DNA from: Gimesia maris
GTDB taxonomy: Bacteria > Planctomycetota > Planctomycetia > Planctomycetales > Planctomycetaceae
Reading direction: 5' to 3'
NCBI RefSeq assembly: GCF_008298035.1
Contig: NZ_CP042910.1
Location: forward strand, 1,260,001-1,324,000
DNA: 64,000 nt
Shown here: positions 8,870 through 17,933 of the stretch, in pieces
Position numbering within the stretch: position 1 is the stretch's first letter
Layout of the letters: each line of letters begins with the position of its first letter
Made by a program: the position numbers and the translations under genes
The notes under the pieces: model-generated
What the model was told of the DNA's origin: nothing
The model's database searches: none
The model's input: the letters and a program-made list of their open reading frames with translations, nothing else

Positions 8870-10777
8870 CTATTTTTCTACATGCCCGGATTGCTCTGAA
8901 ATTCGATACACCTGATCGGGTTTCAGATTTTTCAGAGAAGTCACTTTCCCAGAGGGCCATTTAATGGAAACCGACTCGATTTCCTCATCTTTTCCCAGTC
9001 CAAAGGTCACTGGTAATTCGGTTTGCGACAGATAACTTCTGGTAGGCATCACCATCCGTTTTTGGATGCCGGCAGCAGTTTTGATCTCAATCTGTGCTCC
9101 CAAAGCATTACGGTGTGAAGCAGCAGGGCTATCCTTGGTCGCTGTTCCTTCACTGAACAGATGAAAGCGGACCCAGTGGTGCCCCGTCTGCTGGTCATTT
9201 CTCAGCAGGCGGGGTTTGTTGCCCGTCGTCATGATGACCAGGTCCAGGTCACCATCGGCGTCAATATCCCCAAATGTCGCGCCACGTCCGACCAGTGGTT
9301 CGACGAAATCCTTGCCCACCAGCGATTCATCCAGGAGAACAAACTCGGTTGCATACTGAGGACCACAGTTCCAGAAGAGTTGAGGCGGCTGTTTGTAATG
9401 CTGTCGCTCCTGAACGATATTGATGTCTTCTTCCAGGTGGCCGTTTGCAGAAAACAGATCCAGGCGCCCATCGAGGTCCGCATCAAAAAAGAAGACGCCA
9501 AAGGTCAGCGCCTGTCGTGTCTGTGGTCCCAGTCCGTTCGAAATCGCTTCATCAATGAACTGCATCTCTTTTCCTGGGGAAGTATACAGGGCTGTCATCT
9601 CATTGGCGAAGTTCCCGATGGCAATTCCCAGCGTGTCATCGTTTCGAAAATTGGCGATGTCGATGCCCATGGCGCCGCGTGCATTTCCATCCATGTCAAA
9701 GGCCACACCCGCGAGTGCCGCCGTTTCGCTGAAGGTTCCATCCTGCTGATTTCGGAACAGCAGATTCTGCACGGTATCATTTGTGATGAAGATATCGAGA
9801 TATCCATCTTCATCGAAATCGTAAAAGTTCAAACCCAGCGATTTTGCCAGAGGCACACCGGTGCCCGGCGAGAAGACTCTGAGTCCTGCCTGTTCGGTCA
9901 TATCCTTGAAGGTTCCGTTCCCCTGATTCTGATAGAGCAGGGGATTCACGCCGTTAAAGTTCTGGGGACGACCATAAGCACGAATACCTCCTTTGAGAGT
10001 AAAATTCTGCGCGCGGTCGTAAGCGGGGGTCCAGTCCACATAATTGCAGACGAGCAAATCCAGGTCGCCATCCCGGTCATAATCGAACCAGCCACAACTG
10101 GTACTCCAGAGATGGTCGGGGCCTCCCACTCCGGCCTGTGCGGTCACGTCTTTGAATCGCGTCCCTTCATTTTTCAGCAGGCGGTTGCTGCCCAGTGACG
10201 AGATATATAAGTCAACCAGACCGTCATTGTTATAGTCTCCACAAGCGACTCCCATGCCATATAGTGACAAATTCAGCCCCATGCTTTCGGTGACATCCTG
10301 AAATTTTCCCGATCCATCATTCTGGTACAATGCCAGCGAGGGGACCGATTTTTGTTGCTCCCCTGCCTTACTCCAGGGCCAGTTCTGAGATCCCACCAGC
10401 AGTAAATCCTGGTCACCATCATTATCGTAATCAAAAAAAGCGGCTCCTCCCCCCATGGTTTCCGGTAACAGCTTTTCACCGGAGGCACCGTTATTATGAA
10501 CAAAGCGGATGCCGGCAGCTTCTGTAATATCTGTAAATGGGATCTGAGGAAGCGTGATTTCTTCCGTTTTTCGTTGAGCAGGGAGCGCAAGGGGAGTTTC
10601 CTTGACGATTTCCTCTGGCTGTTGCATCTGCTTCCAGGCATAAATGCTCCCGCCACAAATAGCAAGGAGCAGGATCACCGAGAAGGAATACCAGAATGCG
10701 CGACCGATGGATTCATCATTCTGCTCGGTTTCAATTTCCAGTTCGGGGCTCAGGTCATCAGGGTTCAAATCTGACAT
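8870..10777 (-). CDS. CRTAC1-like FG-GAP/VCBS beta-propeller protein with ASPIC/UnbV domain
   Basis: The 635-residue protein has a cytoplasmic N-terminus, one membrane anchor (FWYSFSVILLLAICGGSIYAW) and a beta-propeller of FG-GAP/VCBS repeats. Each repeat carries the calcium-type signature, for example DYDNDGDQDLLLVG, DYNNDGLVDLYISS, DYDRDGDLDLLVCN, DFDEDGYLDIFITN, DADLDGRLDLFSAN and DIDADGDLDLVIMT. The C-terminus is an ASPIC/UnbV domain (LGAQIEIKTAAGIQKRMV...FGLGKDEEIESVSIKWPSGK). I chose the ATG at 10777; a GTG lies three codons upstream. It follows the pentaheme cytochrome gene by 66 bases and is presumably its co-transcribed partner in the periplasm; the pair recurs in planctomycetes. Confidence 0.93.
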   Translation of the reverse strand: MSDLNPDDLSPELEIETEQNDESIGRAFWYSFSVILLLAICGGSIYAWKQMQQPEEIVKETPLALPAQRKTEEITLPQIPFTDITEAAGIRFVHNNGASGEKLLPETMGGGAAFFDYDNDGDQDLLLVGSQNWPWSKAGEQQKSVPSLALYQNDGSGKFQDVTESMGLNLSLYGMGVACGDYNNDGLVDLYISSLGSNRLLKNEGTRFKDVTAQAGVGGPDHLWSTSCGWFDYDRDGDLDLLVCNYVDWTPAYDRAQNFTLKGGIRAYGRPQNFNGVNPLLYQNQGNGTFKDMTEQAGLRVFSPGTGVPLAKSLGLNFYDFDEDGYLDIFITNDTVQNLLFRNQQDGTFSETAALAGVAFDMDGNARGAMGIDIANFRNDDTLGIAIGNFANEMTALYTSPGKEMQFIDEAISNGLGPQTRQALTFGVFFFDADLDGRLDLFSANGHLEEDINIVQERQHYKQPPQLFWNCGPQYATEFVLLDESLVGKDFVEPLVGRGATFGDIDADGDLDLVIMTTGNKPRLLRNDQQTGHHWVRFHLFSEGTATKDSPAASHRNALGAQIEIKTAAGIQKRMVMPTRSYLSQTELPVTFGLGKDEEIESVSIKWPSGKVTSLKNLKPDQVYRISEQSGHVEK

Positions 10778-10803
10778 GAGTATCACTTTCGTTTATCTAA
10801 ATT

Positions 10804-10838
10804 CGGCTCTCCACTCTGTGTGGCAGCGTGGAGAGCCG
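10804..10838. other. Strong 11-bp hairpin between the cytochrome and FG-GAP genes
   Basis: Perfect inverted repeat cggctctccac / gtggagagccg with a 13-base loop, directly after the multiheme gene stop and before the FG-GAP start on the minus strand. The bases that follow (gaatttag) are only weakly T-rich. It may attenuate or separate expression of the two genes. Confidence 0.55.
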
Positions 10839-10843
10839 ATACG

Positions 10844-13657
10844 TCAGGGTTTGACCGTACGGTTTAATGAGTAAATCACGGGTTGCTCTGCTGCGTGGTT
10901 GGCTGCAGGATACTTTTCGCGTGCTTTTCGTTCCGCGACTCCCCGTGCGGTATCATCGACTTTATATTTCTGATGCAGCTTCCGATGCTTCTCAGACAGT
11001 TCCGGTTGCTTCAACTGATCATAAACCAGAGACAGGCCGTAATGCGCGGTGACATTTTCCGGGTCCAGGGTCAGTGTTTTCTGAAACTGATCGACGGCCT
11101 GATTGAGCAGTTGATCGCGCTGTTCCCGGTTTTCTTCCGTGCGGAACCGCTTGGCCTGATCAAACAGGTTTTGACCGAGATCATTGATGACCACGTAGTC
11201 TTTACTGAAGTCAAATCCGCGGCGGGTGCGTTCTTCCGTCTGGTCTTCCAGCACACTGCGGAAGTTTTTCTCTGCTTCTTCCAGGTGTCCCTGCTGCTGA
11301 TTCACCTTGCCACTCAGCCAGGCGAGAGTCCAAGGCGGCGCGGGGGGATTGCTGAAGGAAGCGGTTCGCTTCAGTGCATCAACGGCATCTTCCAGGCGTC
11401 CTTCCGTGAAATACACCCGCGCCAGATTCAATGAACCATCGTAACGGTCGAGTCGATCAACCTGCTCAAATGCTTCCGCTGCCTGGCGCAGTTCTGCTTT
11501 GCCTTTCAGGAACAGGCCTATACCGTAATCGTTCCAGCGCTGCCAGACCGGGATTTCGACTTCCTTGTTTTTCACTTTCGCAGTCACCCCCTCGATCGGA
11601 AACGTAATGGTATCCGAAGCGATGGTTGTGATGGGTAGAGTATTCACATAAGGAACCCCTTTTTCCTTCCAGGAGAGTGTCTGGCCTTTGGCTTCCAGCG
11701 ATGAAGCCACAAACTGCATGTAATGCGTATCAAATTTACGATACTGCAGTTTTGCTTCGACCGTCACCGGCGCGGTCAGGTCATCGGGCAGAATCAGTTC
11801 ATAGTGAATGGTCTGGCCGGCGCCCGGCGGCATCTGGTTATTGTACAATGGTACGAAAATATCTTCTGGATTTCGACGGGAGATTCGATTACCGTCGCGG
11901 TCAATCACAAAAGCGTTCACGTAATGCGACCAGGGATCTACGGTCCCGTCTTCTTCTCGGGAGCCGCTGCGTCCGATGATTCGATCGCCACTTTTGACCG
12001 TCACGTCCAGCCAGATCTCATTGGAGTCGGCGGTGCCCTGGGTAAAGTGATGTCCGACTTTCAAGGTACGCAAAACCGTTTCCAGCAGATACTTGTTACC
12101 GGGTTTCAGGGTAGGGACTTCCGGTCGCAGAGGAGCGATCAGTTTACCTTCGATCTTGCCTTCTTCTCGAATGCCAAAAAAATCAACGCGAAGATTGTCT
12201 TTCAGGAAGGCCTGATGAATGGCGACTGTTTCCGGGTCATTGCGTAATGCGGCGATGCCGGTATTCGCAGCCGGGAACAGATGATTGTGAACACTGAGTT
12301 CTTTCGAGTCATAGAAGTTTCGTGCGCCAAAGTCGTTGGATGGTTTGGCTGGCATGTGACACTTGTTGCAGTTCTCCTGGGCTTTGGGAGGATAGTAAAA
12401 ACTGCGGGCCCCGTGACCGGACACACCGCTCAACAGAAAGGAATCGTAATGATTCTGCCCGCGGAGGAACTTGTATTGGTTCAGCTCTTCCGGCAGATGC
12501 ACTTTGTGGCACGTACCACAGAATTCCGTAGATTTGTGAAGATCTTTCAGGAACGTTTTCTTGTGAAACGCCGGTTTGGCTTTCACCAGTTGATTATTCA
12601 CCCATTGCAGAAAATTATTATCACTGTAAGCAAATGGATAATGGATGGGTTCTTCAATGGTATAGTCGCCGTTGCCACGCACACTGTTGACGTTCGTTAT
12701 GGCATGGCAGGTCGTGCAGGTAATTCCCGCCTGCGAGGTGATGTGGTTGATATCATCAAAATTGGGATCATCAAAGGCACCGCTGAAGAAGGGGACCGGA
12801 TCGTGGCAGCCGGCACAGAAGCGGGATGCCTGCAGATTGCCATCACGTTCGAAGGAAACTTTGCGGGTTTCTCTGACCGAAGCGAGATAGGCTGGATTAT
12901 TAAACGAGCTGAAATGATGCACGCTGTTTTTCCAGTCGGCGTGTGTATCGGGATGACATTTCTGACAATAGTCATCCATCATCATCGCTTCTGCGGGAAT
13001 GAAGTCACCTGTCGAAGTCCGGGAGAGTGAGGGAAAGAAATATTTCTCACCTGACTTGGGGCCAATCACATTCCATTTGCGGGGATCGGAAGAATGGAAC
13101 ATCAGCATGCCAACCACCATGGCAGTGATGACACCCAGGTAAGCGAGTCCCCCCTTCCACCTGATCTTGGGGCCGACCAGGCGATGCAGCCAGTACATCC
13201 AGAGGGCAAACACCGGCGCAATCACGTGACACCAGTAGGTGACCGATCTCGCGGTGGGGTTTTTCAAGTCGAAGGAACCAATGCGTAACAATAAGATTCC
13301 GGAAACCAGTACCAGGCAGGAAATAAAGAAGAGGCCATATCCCACGCGGACAGCGCGGCGGTTGAGACGGTTCTTCGTGTTATAAATGTGTACGATGCCA
13401 AACAGGATAAAGGGAGCCAGTAACACCAGCCCCAGGATCAGATGCGCGAGAAACATGTACTGGTAGAACCAGTTTTCCAGAGTCTCTCCACTCAGCCAGT
13501 CATAGACGGTAATGCTGACCAGGTAGATCGAATTGGCGCCCAGCAATGCCACCATAAAAAAGAGCAGATAGAGAACTTTACGTAATTTCGGTCCGATGGC
13601 TTTGCGGACGATACGACGGGGTTTCGCTTCCGCCGTGGAAGAATCGGTGGTTGACAT
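10844..13657 (-). CDS. Membrane-anchored pentaheme cytochrome c with C-terminal TPR repeats
   Basis: Five hydrophobic segments occupy about residues 27-190 of this 937-residue protein. A cytochrome region then holds five CXXCH sites: CQKCH (231), CAGCH (281), CTTCH (314), CGTCH (380) and CNKCH (430), with extra His residues available as distal ligands (HHF, HYDSF, HNH). This resembles cytochrome c554-type multihaem proteins. A beta-rich region follows, and the C-terminal 200 residues form tetratricopeptide repeats (AAEAFEQVDRLDRYDGSLNLA and QFQKTLTLDPENVTAHYGL). The five membrane passes suggest quinol-linked electron delivery to a periplasmic heme domain (inference). The natural electron acceptor is unknown. 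An aggacc ribosome site precedes the start. Confidence 0.93.
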   Translation of the reverse strand: MSTTDSSTAEAKPRRIVRKAIGPKLRKVLYLLFFMVALLGANSIYLVSITVYDWLSGETLENWFYQYMFLAHLILGLVLLAPFILFGIVHIYNTKNRLNRRAVRVGYGLFFISCLVLVSGILLLRIGSFDLKNPTARSVTYWCHVIAPVFALWMYWLHRLVGPKIRWKGGLAYLGVITAMVVGMLMFHSSDPRKWNVIGPKSGEKYFFPSLSRTSTGDFIPAEAMMMDDYCQKCHPDTHADWKNSVHHFSSFNNPAYLASVRETRKVSFERDGNLQASRFCAGCHDPVPFFSGAFDDPNFDDINHITSQAGITCTTCHAITNVNSVRGNGDYTIEEPIHYPFAYSDNNFLQWVNNQLVKAKPAFHKKTFLKDLHKSTEFCGTCHKVHLPEELNQYKFLRGQNHYDSFLLSGVSGHGARSFYYPPKAQENCNKCHMPAKPSNDFGARNFYDSKELSVHNHLFPAANTGIAALRNDPETVAIHQAFLKDNLRVDFFGIREEGKIEGKLIAPLRPEVPTLKPGNKYLLETVLRTLKVGHHFTQGTADSNEIWLDVTVKSGDRIIGRSGSREEDGTVDPWSHYVNAFVIDRDGNRISRRNPEDIFVPLYNNQMPPGAGQTIHYELILPDDLTAPVTVEAKLQYRKFDTHYMQFVASSLEAKGQTLSWKEKGVPYVNTLPITTIASDTITFPIEGVTAKVKNKEVEIPVWQRWNDYGIGLFLKGKAELRQAAEAFEQVDRLDRYDGSLNLARVYFTEGRLEDAVDALKRTASFSNPPAPPWTLAWLSGKVNQQQGHLEEAEKNFRSVLEDQTEERTRRGFDFSKDYVVINDLGQNLFDQAKRFRTEENREQRDQLLNQAVDQFQKTLTLDPENVTAHYGLSLVYDQLKQPELSEKHRKLHQKYKVDDTARGVAERKAREKYPAANHAAEQPVIYSLNRTVKP

Positions 13658-13806
13658 ATCGACAAGAGGTCCTGCACTGATTGGCTATGGGTAAAACTTG
13701 CAGTAAAAGCGCACTTAATCAAAGCGCAGGCTAAACCGTTGAATGGAACAGTTCGCGCAGGCAAGTTTCATGAAACAACAGAGACGATGTCCCTGTATCC
13801 GATGTT

Positions 13807-14205
13807 TCAGAGGCCAGAGAGTTGGGGAGGACGGTCGATGCGTGCTCGATTCGCTGATGAACAAAGTAATGTGGAGCAGGATACGAGTCTGGTTTGCCGT
13901 TGTTCCGACTTCAGCGTTTCGAAGCCGACAGGGCAGGCTGGTTTGAGAACGGTAATCACCAGTACCGGTGCTTCGGGAACAGGATTAGGGCGATGTTTTT
14001 GACAGCCGGGACCCGAGCAGGGCATCGCGGGTGGCATCTGTGTGGGCTCTGTGAGCAGATCAGTCACCGAAGTGTCATTTTGACCTGCATGGGACAGATA
14101 ATCTCCACAGGTCGCCTGGGCGGAATCGAGCGACATCAGATTCGCAGCGCAGACGGCTACTGCAATCAGCAGCAGATGCAACGTAGATGAAGGTCGATAA
14201 ACCAT
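13807..14205 (-). CDS. Small secreted Cys/Pro-containing protein, unknown function
   Basis: The 132-residue protein has a clear signal peptide (LLLIAVAVCAANLMSLDSAQA). The mature part begins TCGDYLSHAG, continues through MPCSGPGCQKHRPNPVPEAP and ends with further Cys residues (PACPVG, SCSTLLCSS). The TCGDYL...PCSGPGC...P pattern resembles small exported proteins I associate with planctomycete genomes, but no function is known. It is a single gene, transcribed leftward, with the acyltransferase gene divergent from it. Eight cysteines in the export product suggest disulfides or metal binding (inference). The coding call rests on the signal peptide and composition; family membership is not proven. 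Confidence 0.6.
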   Translation of the reverse strand: MVYRPSSTLHLLLIAVAVCAANLMSLDSAQATCGDYLSHAGQNDTSVTDLLTEPTQMPPAMPCSGPGCQKHRPNPVPEAPVLVITVLKPACPVGFETLKSEQRQTRLVSCSTLLCSSANRARIDRPPQLSGL

Positions 14206-14564
14206 AGAAATTACAGGAAGAACAAAAAGGGAACTGATTTGAAGATATCTATCACTCTATATGAATATACTCTGTCAGCCGTTCAATTCCGAGCAAAAAA
14301 TAATTAGTCCGATTCTGTTTTAGCAAAAAACGATTGAATTTGATGCCAGGTGAACAAGGTTCAAGATGGGGCTTGACGTAAAACCCGATTCTGTAGACAC
14401 TTTTACGACTTTGAGACTGATTCCAGGAATAGAACGGCCTCTCTCTGATTGTAGATCTGAAGAGTTAACGTGAGGCTGCTTCTGGGTTTCAGTTGAAATC
14501 GATCCCGTCTGATCTTCAGGAAGAAGCGGGTAATCACAGCAGGGAAGTCTGGGGGAACGATCGC
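14206..14564. other. Divergent intergenic region
   Basis: The spacer between two divergently transcribed genes is AT-rich around 14220-14340 and presumably holds both promoters. I see no RNA gene or repeat in it. Confidence 0.5.
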
Positions 14565-15545
14565 ATGATCAATTGGCGCATGGTAAGATACCGACTGGAA
14601 TATCTGATTTTCCAGACACTGGTTTGTATCGTCAGATCTTTACCGCTGAGAGAATCGGTGAAACTGGCAAAAGGGATGGCGTTTGTGATTCACCGTTGTC
14701 TGCCCCGCAAGCTGACTCGTTATCACGTGGCTGCAGCCAATCTGCGGACTGCCTTTGGTGAAGAATGCTCTGATGAGGAAATCGACGAGACGATCTATCA
14801 GATGTGGACGCATCTGTTTCGTATGGTTGTGGAAATCATACAACTCCCCCGCAAACTGCATCGAGGCAATATCTTTGATGTACTGGATTTTGATTATCCG
14901 CCGGAGCTGATTACGGCACTCTGTTCAGGGAGGCCGGTGATCCTGTTGAGCGGTCATTATGGAAACTGGGAGATCGCGGTTTCCGTCTTCGGGCTGTTTG
15001 GTTTTCCGATGGGAGTGGTGGCCCGGGAGCTGGATAATCCATTCCTGAACGAATGGTTTGAAAGATTCCGTCAGCATACCGGTCACCGCGCGATGGCGAA
15101 AAAAGGGGGCTATGATGATATGATTGCCACCATTGAACGTCGTGGACATCTGGCACTGCTCGGCGATCAGGATGCAGGCAAACGCGGTTTGTTTGTTGAC
15201 TTTTTTGGTAAGCCTGCTTCTACTTTCAAATCAATTGCTCTGCTGGCTTTGGAATACCGGGCCTATATCTGTGTCGGCTATGCCCGCCGGCTACCAGATG
15301 ATTTTGAAAACAATCAGTGGGTCAAGTTCGAAATGGGCTGCGAGCAGCTGATCGACTCAACTCAGTGTACCTCTAAAGATCCGGTGGGAGAAATCACCCA
15401 ACAGTTTACGACAGCTTTAGAAAATGCCGTACGGAAATCACCCGAACAGTATTTCTGGGTACATCGCCGCTGGAAGAGTGAGCCACGGGTGCGAGCGAAA
15501 AAGAAGCGCCAGACTGAAACGATTCAGGAAAAAAAGGCGGCTTGA
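14565..15545 (+). CDS. LpxL/HtrB-like lysophospholipid/lipid A acyltransferase
   Basis: The protein has 326 residues from the ATG at 14565. A TTG at 14493 extends the frame, but a ggggga ribosome site supports 14565. An N-terminal hydrophobic segment (LEYLIFQTLVCIVRSLP) is followed by the family motif HYGNWE (HX4E catalytic dyad) in LLSGHYGNWEIAV. The later blocks GVVARELDNPFLNEWF and LLGDQDAGKRGLFVDFFGKPA are typical of LpxL/LpxM enzymes, which move an acyl chain from acyl-ACP to a lipid A precursor at the inner membrane. The C-terminus keeps EQYFWVHRRWK, also typical. The exact acceptor and chain length cannot be read from sequence. Confidence 0.9.
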   Translation: MINWRMVRYRLEYLIFQTLVCIVRSLPLRESVKLAKGMAFVIHRCLPRKLTRYHVAAANLRTAFGEECSDEEIDETIYQMWTHLFRMVVEIIQLPRKLHRGNIFDVLDFDYPPELITALCSGRPVILLSGHYGNWEIAVSVFGLFGFPMGVVARELDNPFLNEWFERFRQHTGHRAMAKKGGYDDMIATIERRGHLALLGDQDAGKRGLFVDFFGKPASTFKSIALLALEYRAYICVGYARRLPDDFENNQWVKFEMGCEQLIDSTQCTSKDPVGEITQQFTTALENAVRKSPEQYFWVHRRWKSEPRVRAKKKRQTETIQEKKAA

Positions 15546-15672
15546 ATTGATTCAGACACTGATCTCCACTACAAACGCAGTCAGAGGTCATTCCACTGAA
15601 TCGGCAACTCCCTGTTCAGCATAAGACCATTCACAGCGCATTCTGAATCAGACAGCCGACCTGGAGAAACGC

Positions 15673-15987
15673 ATGGGTAAGAAAATACGAATCGCCGACC
15701 TGACGACCGTGCCTGAAGGACAGGCGGGTGAGTTTGTCGCGGAAGATCGTATTATTGCCCTGTTTCATGTGGATGGTGCGTATTATGCCATGGACGGTGT
15801 CTGTCCACATGCAGGGGGGCCACTGGGTGAAGGGGCGCTGACGGGAAATGTCGTGACGTGTCCCTGGCATGGCTGGCAGTTTGATGTGACGACAGGCAAG
15901 CACTGTCTGAATGAACGCCTGTGCCACCCGACCTATCCCGTCCTGGTGGAAGAGGACGGGATTTACATCGAACTTCCGGAGTCATAG
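15673..15987 (+). CDS. Rieske [2Fe-2S] ferredoxin, NirD/biphenyl-dioxygenase type
   Basis: This 104-residue protein carries both Rieske cluster loops: CPHAGGPLGEG (Cys-X-His) and CPWHGWQFD (Cys-X2-His). These bind a 2Fe-2S centre with two Cys and two His. The length and lack of signal peptide fit soluble Rieske ferredoxins that feed electrons to oxygenases, or the small nitrite reductase subunit. No partner oxygenase or reductase gene lies nearby; the next gene, 28 bases on, is a HAD phosphatase. The partner is therefore unknown. Confidence 0.93.
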   Translation: MGKKIRIADLTTVPEGQAGEFVAEDRIIALFHVDGAYYAMDGVCPHAGGPLGEGALTGNVVTCPWHGWQFDVTTGKHCLNERLCHPTYPVLVEEDGIYIELPES

Positions 15988-16015
15988 TGAATTAAGAAGT
16001 GAGTCAGCAGGCGAC

Positions 16016-16669
16016 ATGAAATACAAAGCGGTGATCTTTGATTGTGATGGTGTGCTGGTCGACAGTGAAACCCTGGGGAATCGTGTCCTGGCCGAAATGA
16101 TAACAGACATCGGATTTCCCCTTTCTCCTGAGCAGGCGGTCCAGCAGTTCAAGGGAGGCAAGCTGGCCGATTGTCTGGCGGTCGTCGAAGATCAGATGGA
16201 TGCGAAGCTACCGGCAGATTTTGCCACTCAGGTCCGTGCACAGATGGCGAAAGTATTTGAAAAAGAACTTCAGGCCATTCAGGGGGTCCGCGAAGCACTG
16301 GAAGCGATTCCCGTCACCAAGTGTGTTGCCTCGAACGGCCCCGAAGAGAAGATGGCACTCACCTTGAAAATCACCGATCTGTCCCGCTATTTTGATGGCC
16401 GCATTTACTCTGCCTATACGGTGGGAGTCTGGAAACCGGAACCCGATCTGTATCTGTATGCGGCTGACCAGATGGGAGTCCATCCGAATGAGTGTGTGGT
16501 CATTGAAGACAGCAAGCTCGGAGTGCAGGCGGCAGTCGCTGCAGGCATCCCGGTACTCGGTTATGCCGACCACAGTTCACCGGTTGAACTGGAATCATTC
16601 GGCGCAAAAACCTTTCGCTCCATGTATGAACTGCCAGCCTTACTCGGGCTGCAGTCGTCATTTTCCTGA
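16016..16669 (+). CDS. HAD-superfamily hydrolase, beta-phosphoglucomutase/phosphatase-like
   Basis: The protein has 217 residues from the ATG at 16016. Motif I is FDCDGVLVDSET (nucleophile Asp and acid/base Asp). Motif II is the Ser of CVASNGPEEK, motif III the Lys of VWKPEPDLY and motif IV VIEDSKLGVQAA. The helical cap inserted after motif I is of the CbbY/PGMB type. Members dephosphorylate sugar phosphates, 2-phosphoglycolate or nucleotides, or isomerise beta-glucose 1-phosphate; the substrate cannot be told here. The gene follows the Rieske gene closely and may share its transcript. Confidence 0.9.
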   Translation: MKYKAVIFDCDGVLVDSETLGNRVLAEMITDIGFPLSPEQAVQQFKGGKLADCLAVVEDQMDAKLPADFATQVRAQMAKVFEKELQAIQGVREALEAIPVTKCVASNGPEEKMALTLKITDLSRYFDGRIYSAYTVGVWKPEPDLYLYAADQMGVHPNECVVIEDSKLGVQAAVAAGIPVLGYADHSSPVELESFGAKTFRSMYELPALLGLQSSFS

Positions 16670-17021
16670 TGAGACGTGCAATCAGGGGCTGCTGCAGCCG
16701 GCAAAGATTGCTGTTTGATAATTCACTTCGAAGACTCAATGCGCGGATTACGCCGATCGACTGGTATTTCTTACATTGTCGATTTCAAATTAGTGAAAAT
16801 GAGGTGACCTTACAGCCGATAAAATCGAAAAAAACTGAACTTTTCTGTCAAGAAGCTAAATTGATTAAGCCGATAATTAACGTGGGGCTGGAGTGAATTC
16901 CGGTCTTCTGTTTTGTTCAGCTCAATCAAAATGATACTGGTTTGCAGAGAATTGCCTCTGCCTGACTGCGGATTCAGCCGGTCCAGGAATCATTGAGTTC
17001 GATATAGGAAGGATCCTTTCC
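16670..17021. other. Intergenic region, no gene recognised
   Basis: These 352 bases are AT-rich and contain no frame with recognisable motifs. A clear ribosome site (aggaagga) at the right end belongs to the small gene at 17022. Confidence 0.5.
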
Positions 17022-17240
17022 ATGCAACATCGGCTTCGAATTTTTACAGGTGAAGAAGAGACTCTCGAACAGAGTGAGAGCCTGGTCAATGTTCGATTTG
17101 GGGAAATTGCAGATGCCCTGGCAGAAGCAGTTTATTATCGTCGTACCTGGGTCTCTGATTTTTCAGAAGACGAAGTAAAGATTCCCTCGGATCTCTACGC
17201 GATCTTATCAGCATACAGCCATCTCCGCCCGGGCGCCTGA
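17022..17240 (+). CDS. Small conserved-looking acidic protein, unknown function
   Basis: The 72-residue soluble protein begins MQHRLRIFTGEEETLEQ and has a helical middle (FGEIADALAEAVYYRRTWVSDF) with an acidic patch EDEVKIP. A strong aggaagga ribosome site precedes the ATG, and the stop overlaps the next start by one base (tgatg), so the two proteins are translationally coupled. This supports a real gene. I do not recognise a domain. Its coupling to a membrane-anchored partner suggests the two act together. Confidence 0.7.
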   Translation: MQHRLRIFTGEEETLEQSESLVNVRFGEIADALAEAVYYRRTWVSDFSEDEVKIPSDLYAILSAYSHLRPGA

Positions 17241-17797
17241 TGGCCAACAGACCTCTCTCGCAGAAGTTTCTCATCGGTGTTCTAGTTACAGCAGGTCTTT
17301 ACCTGGTCGTAATTGGTGCACAACGATTCTATGAGCATTATCGGGTGAAGCAGATTGCGCTTGAGTTTGTGGACGCTCTGGAAACAGGGAATGAGTCACA
17401 GATTCGCGCTCTGCTTACACCTGAAAAAGCCGATCTGGCGAAGAAGTTGAACCAGAAGTCGCACGATGATCCACTGCCTCTTGAATGCCGCGTTCTTGAT
17501 GTCAAAATGACCTCTTCTACAGCCCAGGTTCGTGTTCAGATTCAGAAAAACGGTTATGCGATCAAGCCGGACATTCATCTTGTCAAAAGCCAGACGGGAG
17601 TCTGGAAAGTTTCTGATATCACCCAGGCAAAAGTCGATCCTCTCTGGTATGATCAGGAAGATGAACTGGCCCGGAAAAAACTGACTGAGGAGGGGGTCCC
17701 TCCAGCAGAAGTCCAGGGACGTGTGCTTGCAAAAGAACTGGCACGTTCGTTAAATACAACTGTGGAAGACTCGAGCTCGGATCAGGTAGATCCCTGA
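17240..17797 (+). CDS. Single-pass membrane protein with NTF2/DUF4878-like outer domain
   Basis: In this 185-residue protein a short cytoplasmic tail is followed by one transmembrane helix (FLIGVLVTAGLYLVVIGAQRFY) and an extracytoplasmic domain. That domain starts VKQIALEFVDALETGNESQIRALLTPEKA and contains beta strands such as AQVRVQIQKNGYAIKPDIHLVK and GVWKVSDI, the pattern of small NTF2-like or DUF4878-like folds. The ATG overlaps the TGA of the preceding 72-residue gene. The catalytic or binding role is unknown. Confidence 0.75.
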   Translation: MANRPLSQKFLIGVLVTAGLYLVVIGAQRFYEHYRVKQIALEFVDALETGNESQIRALLTPEKADLAKKLNQKSHDDPLPLECRVLDVKMTSSTAQVRVQIQKNGYAIKPDIHLVKSQTGVWKVSDITQAKVDPLWYDQEDELARKKLTEEGVPPAEVQGRVLAKELARSLNTTVEDSSSDQVDP

Positions 17798-17933
17798 ACG
17801 TATTAATTTGCTCCAGCGATTACCAGTCTCGACCAGAGCCTCCCTGTAATTTACCTGCCGTGTCAAAGCACGGAGATACGAAAAGTAATCGGGAAATCAA
17901 CCGGTCTGCTTTTCTCTTTTATGCGAGGTATTG

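Noticed and set aside
8579-8899. 106-codon plus-strand frame in the gap before the FG-GAP gene
   Set aside because: No recognisable motif, no good ribosome site, and it overlaps the end of the FG-GAP gene.
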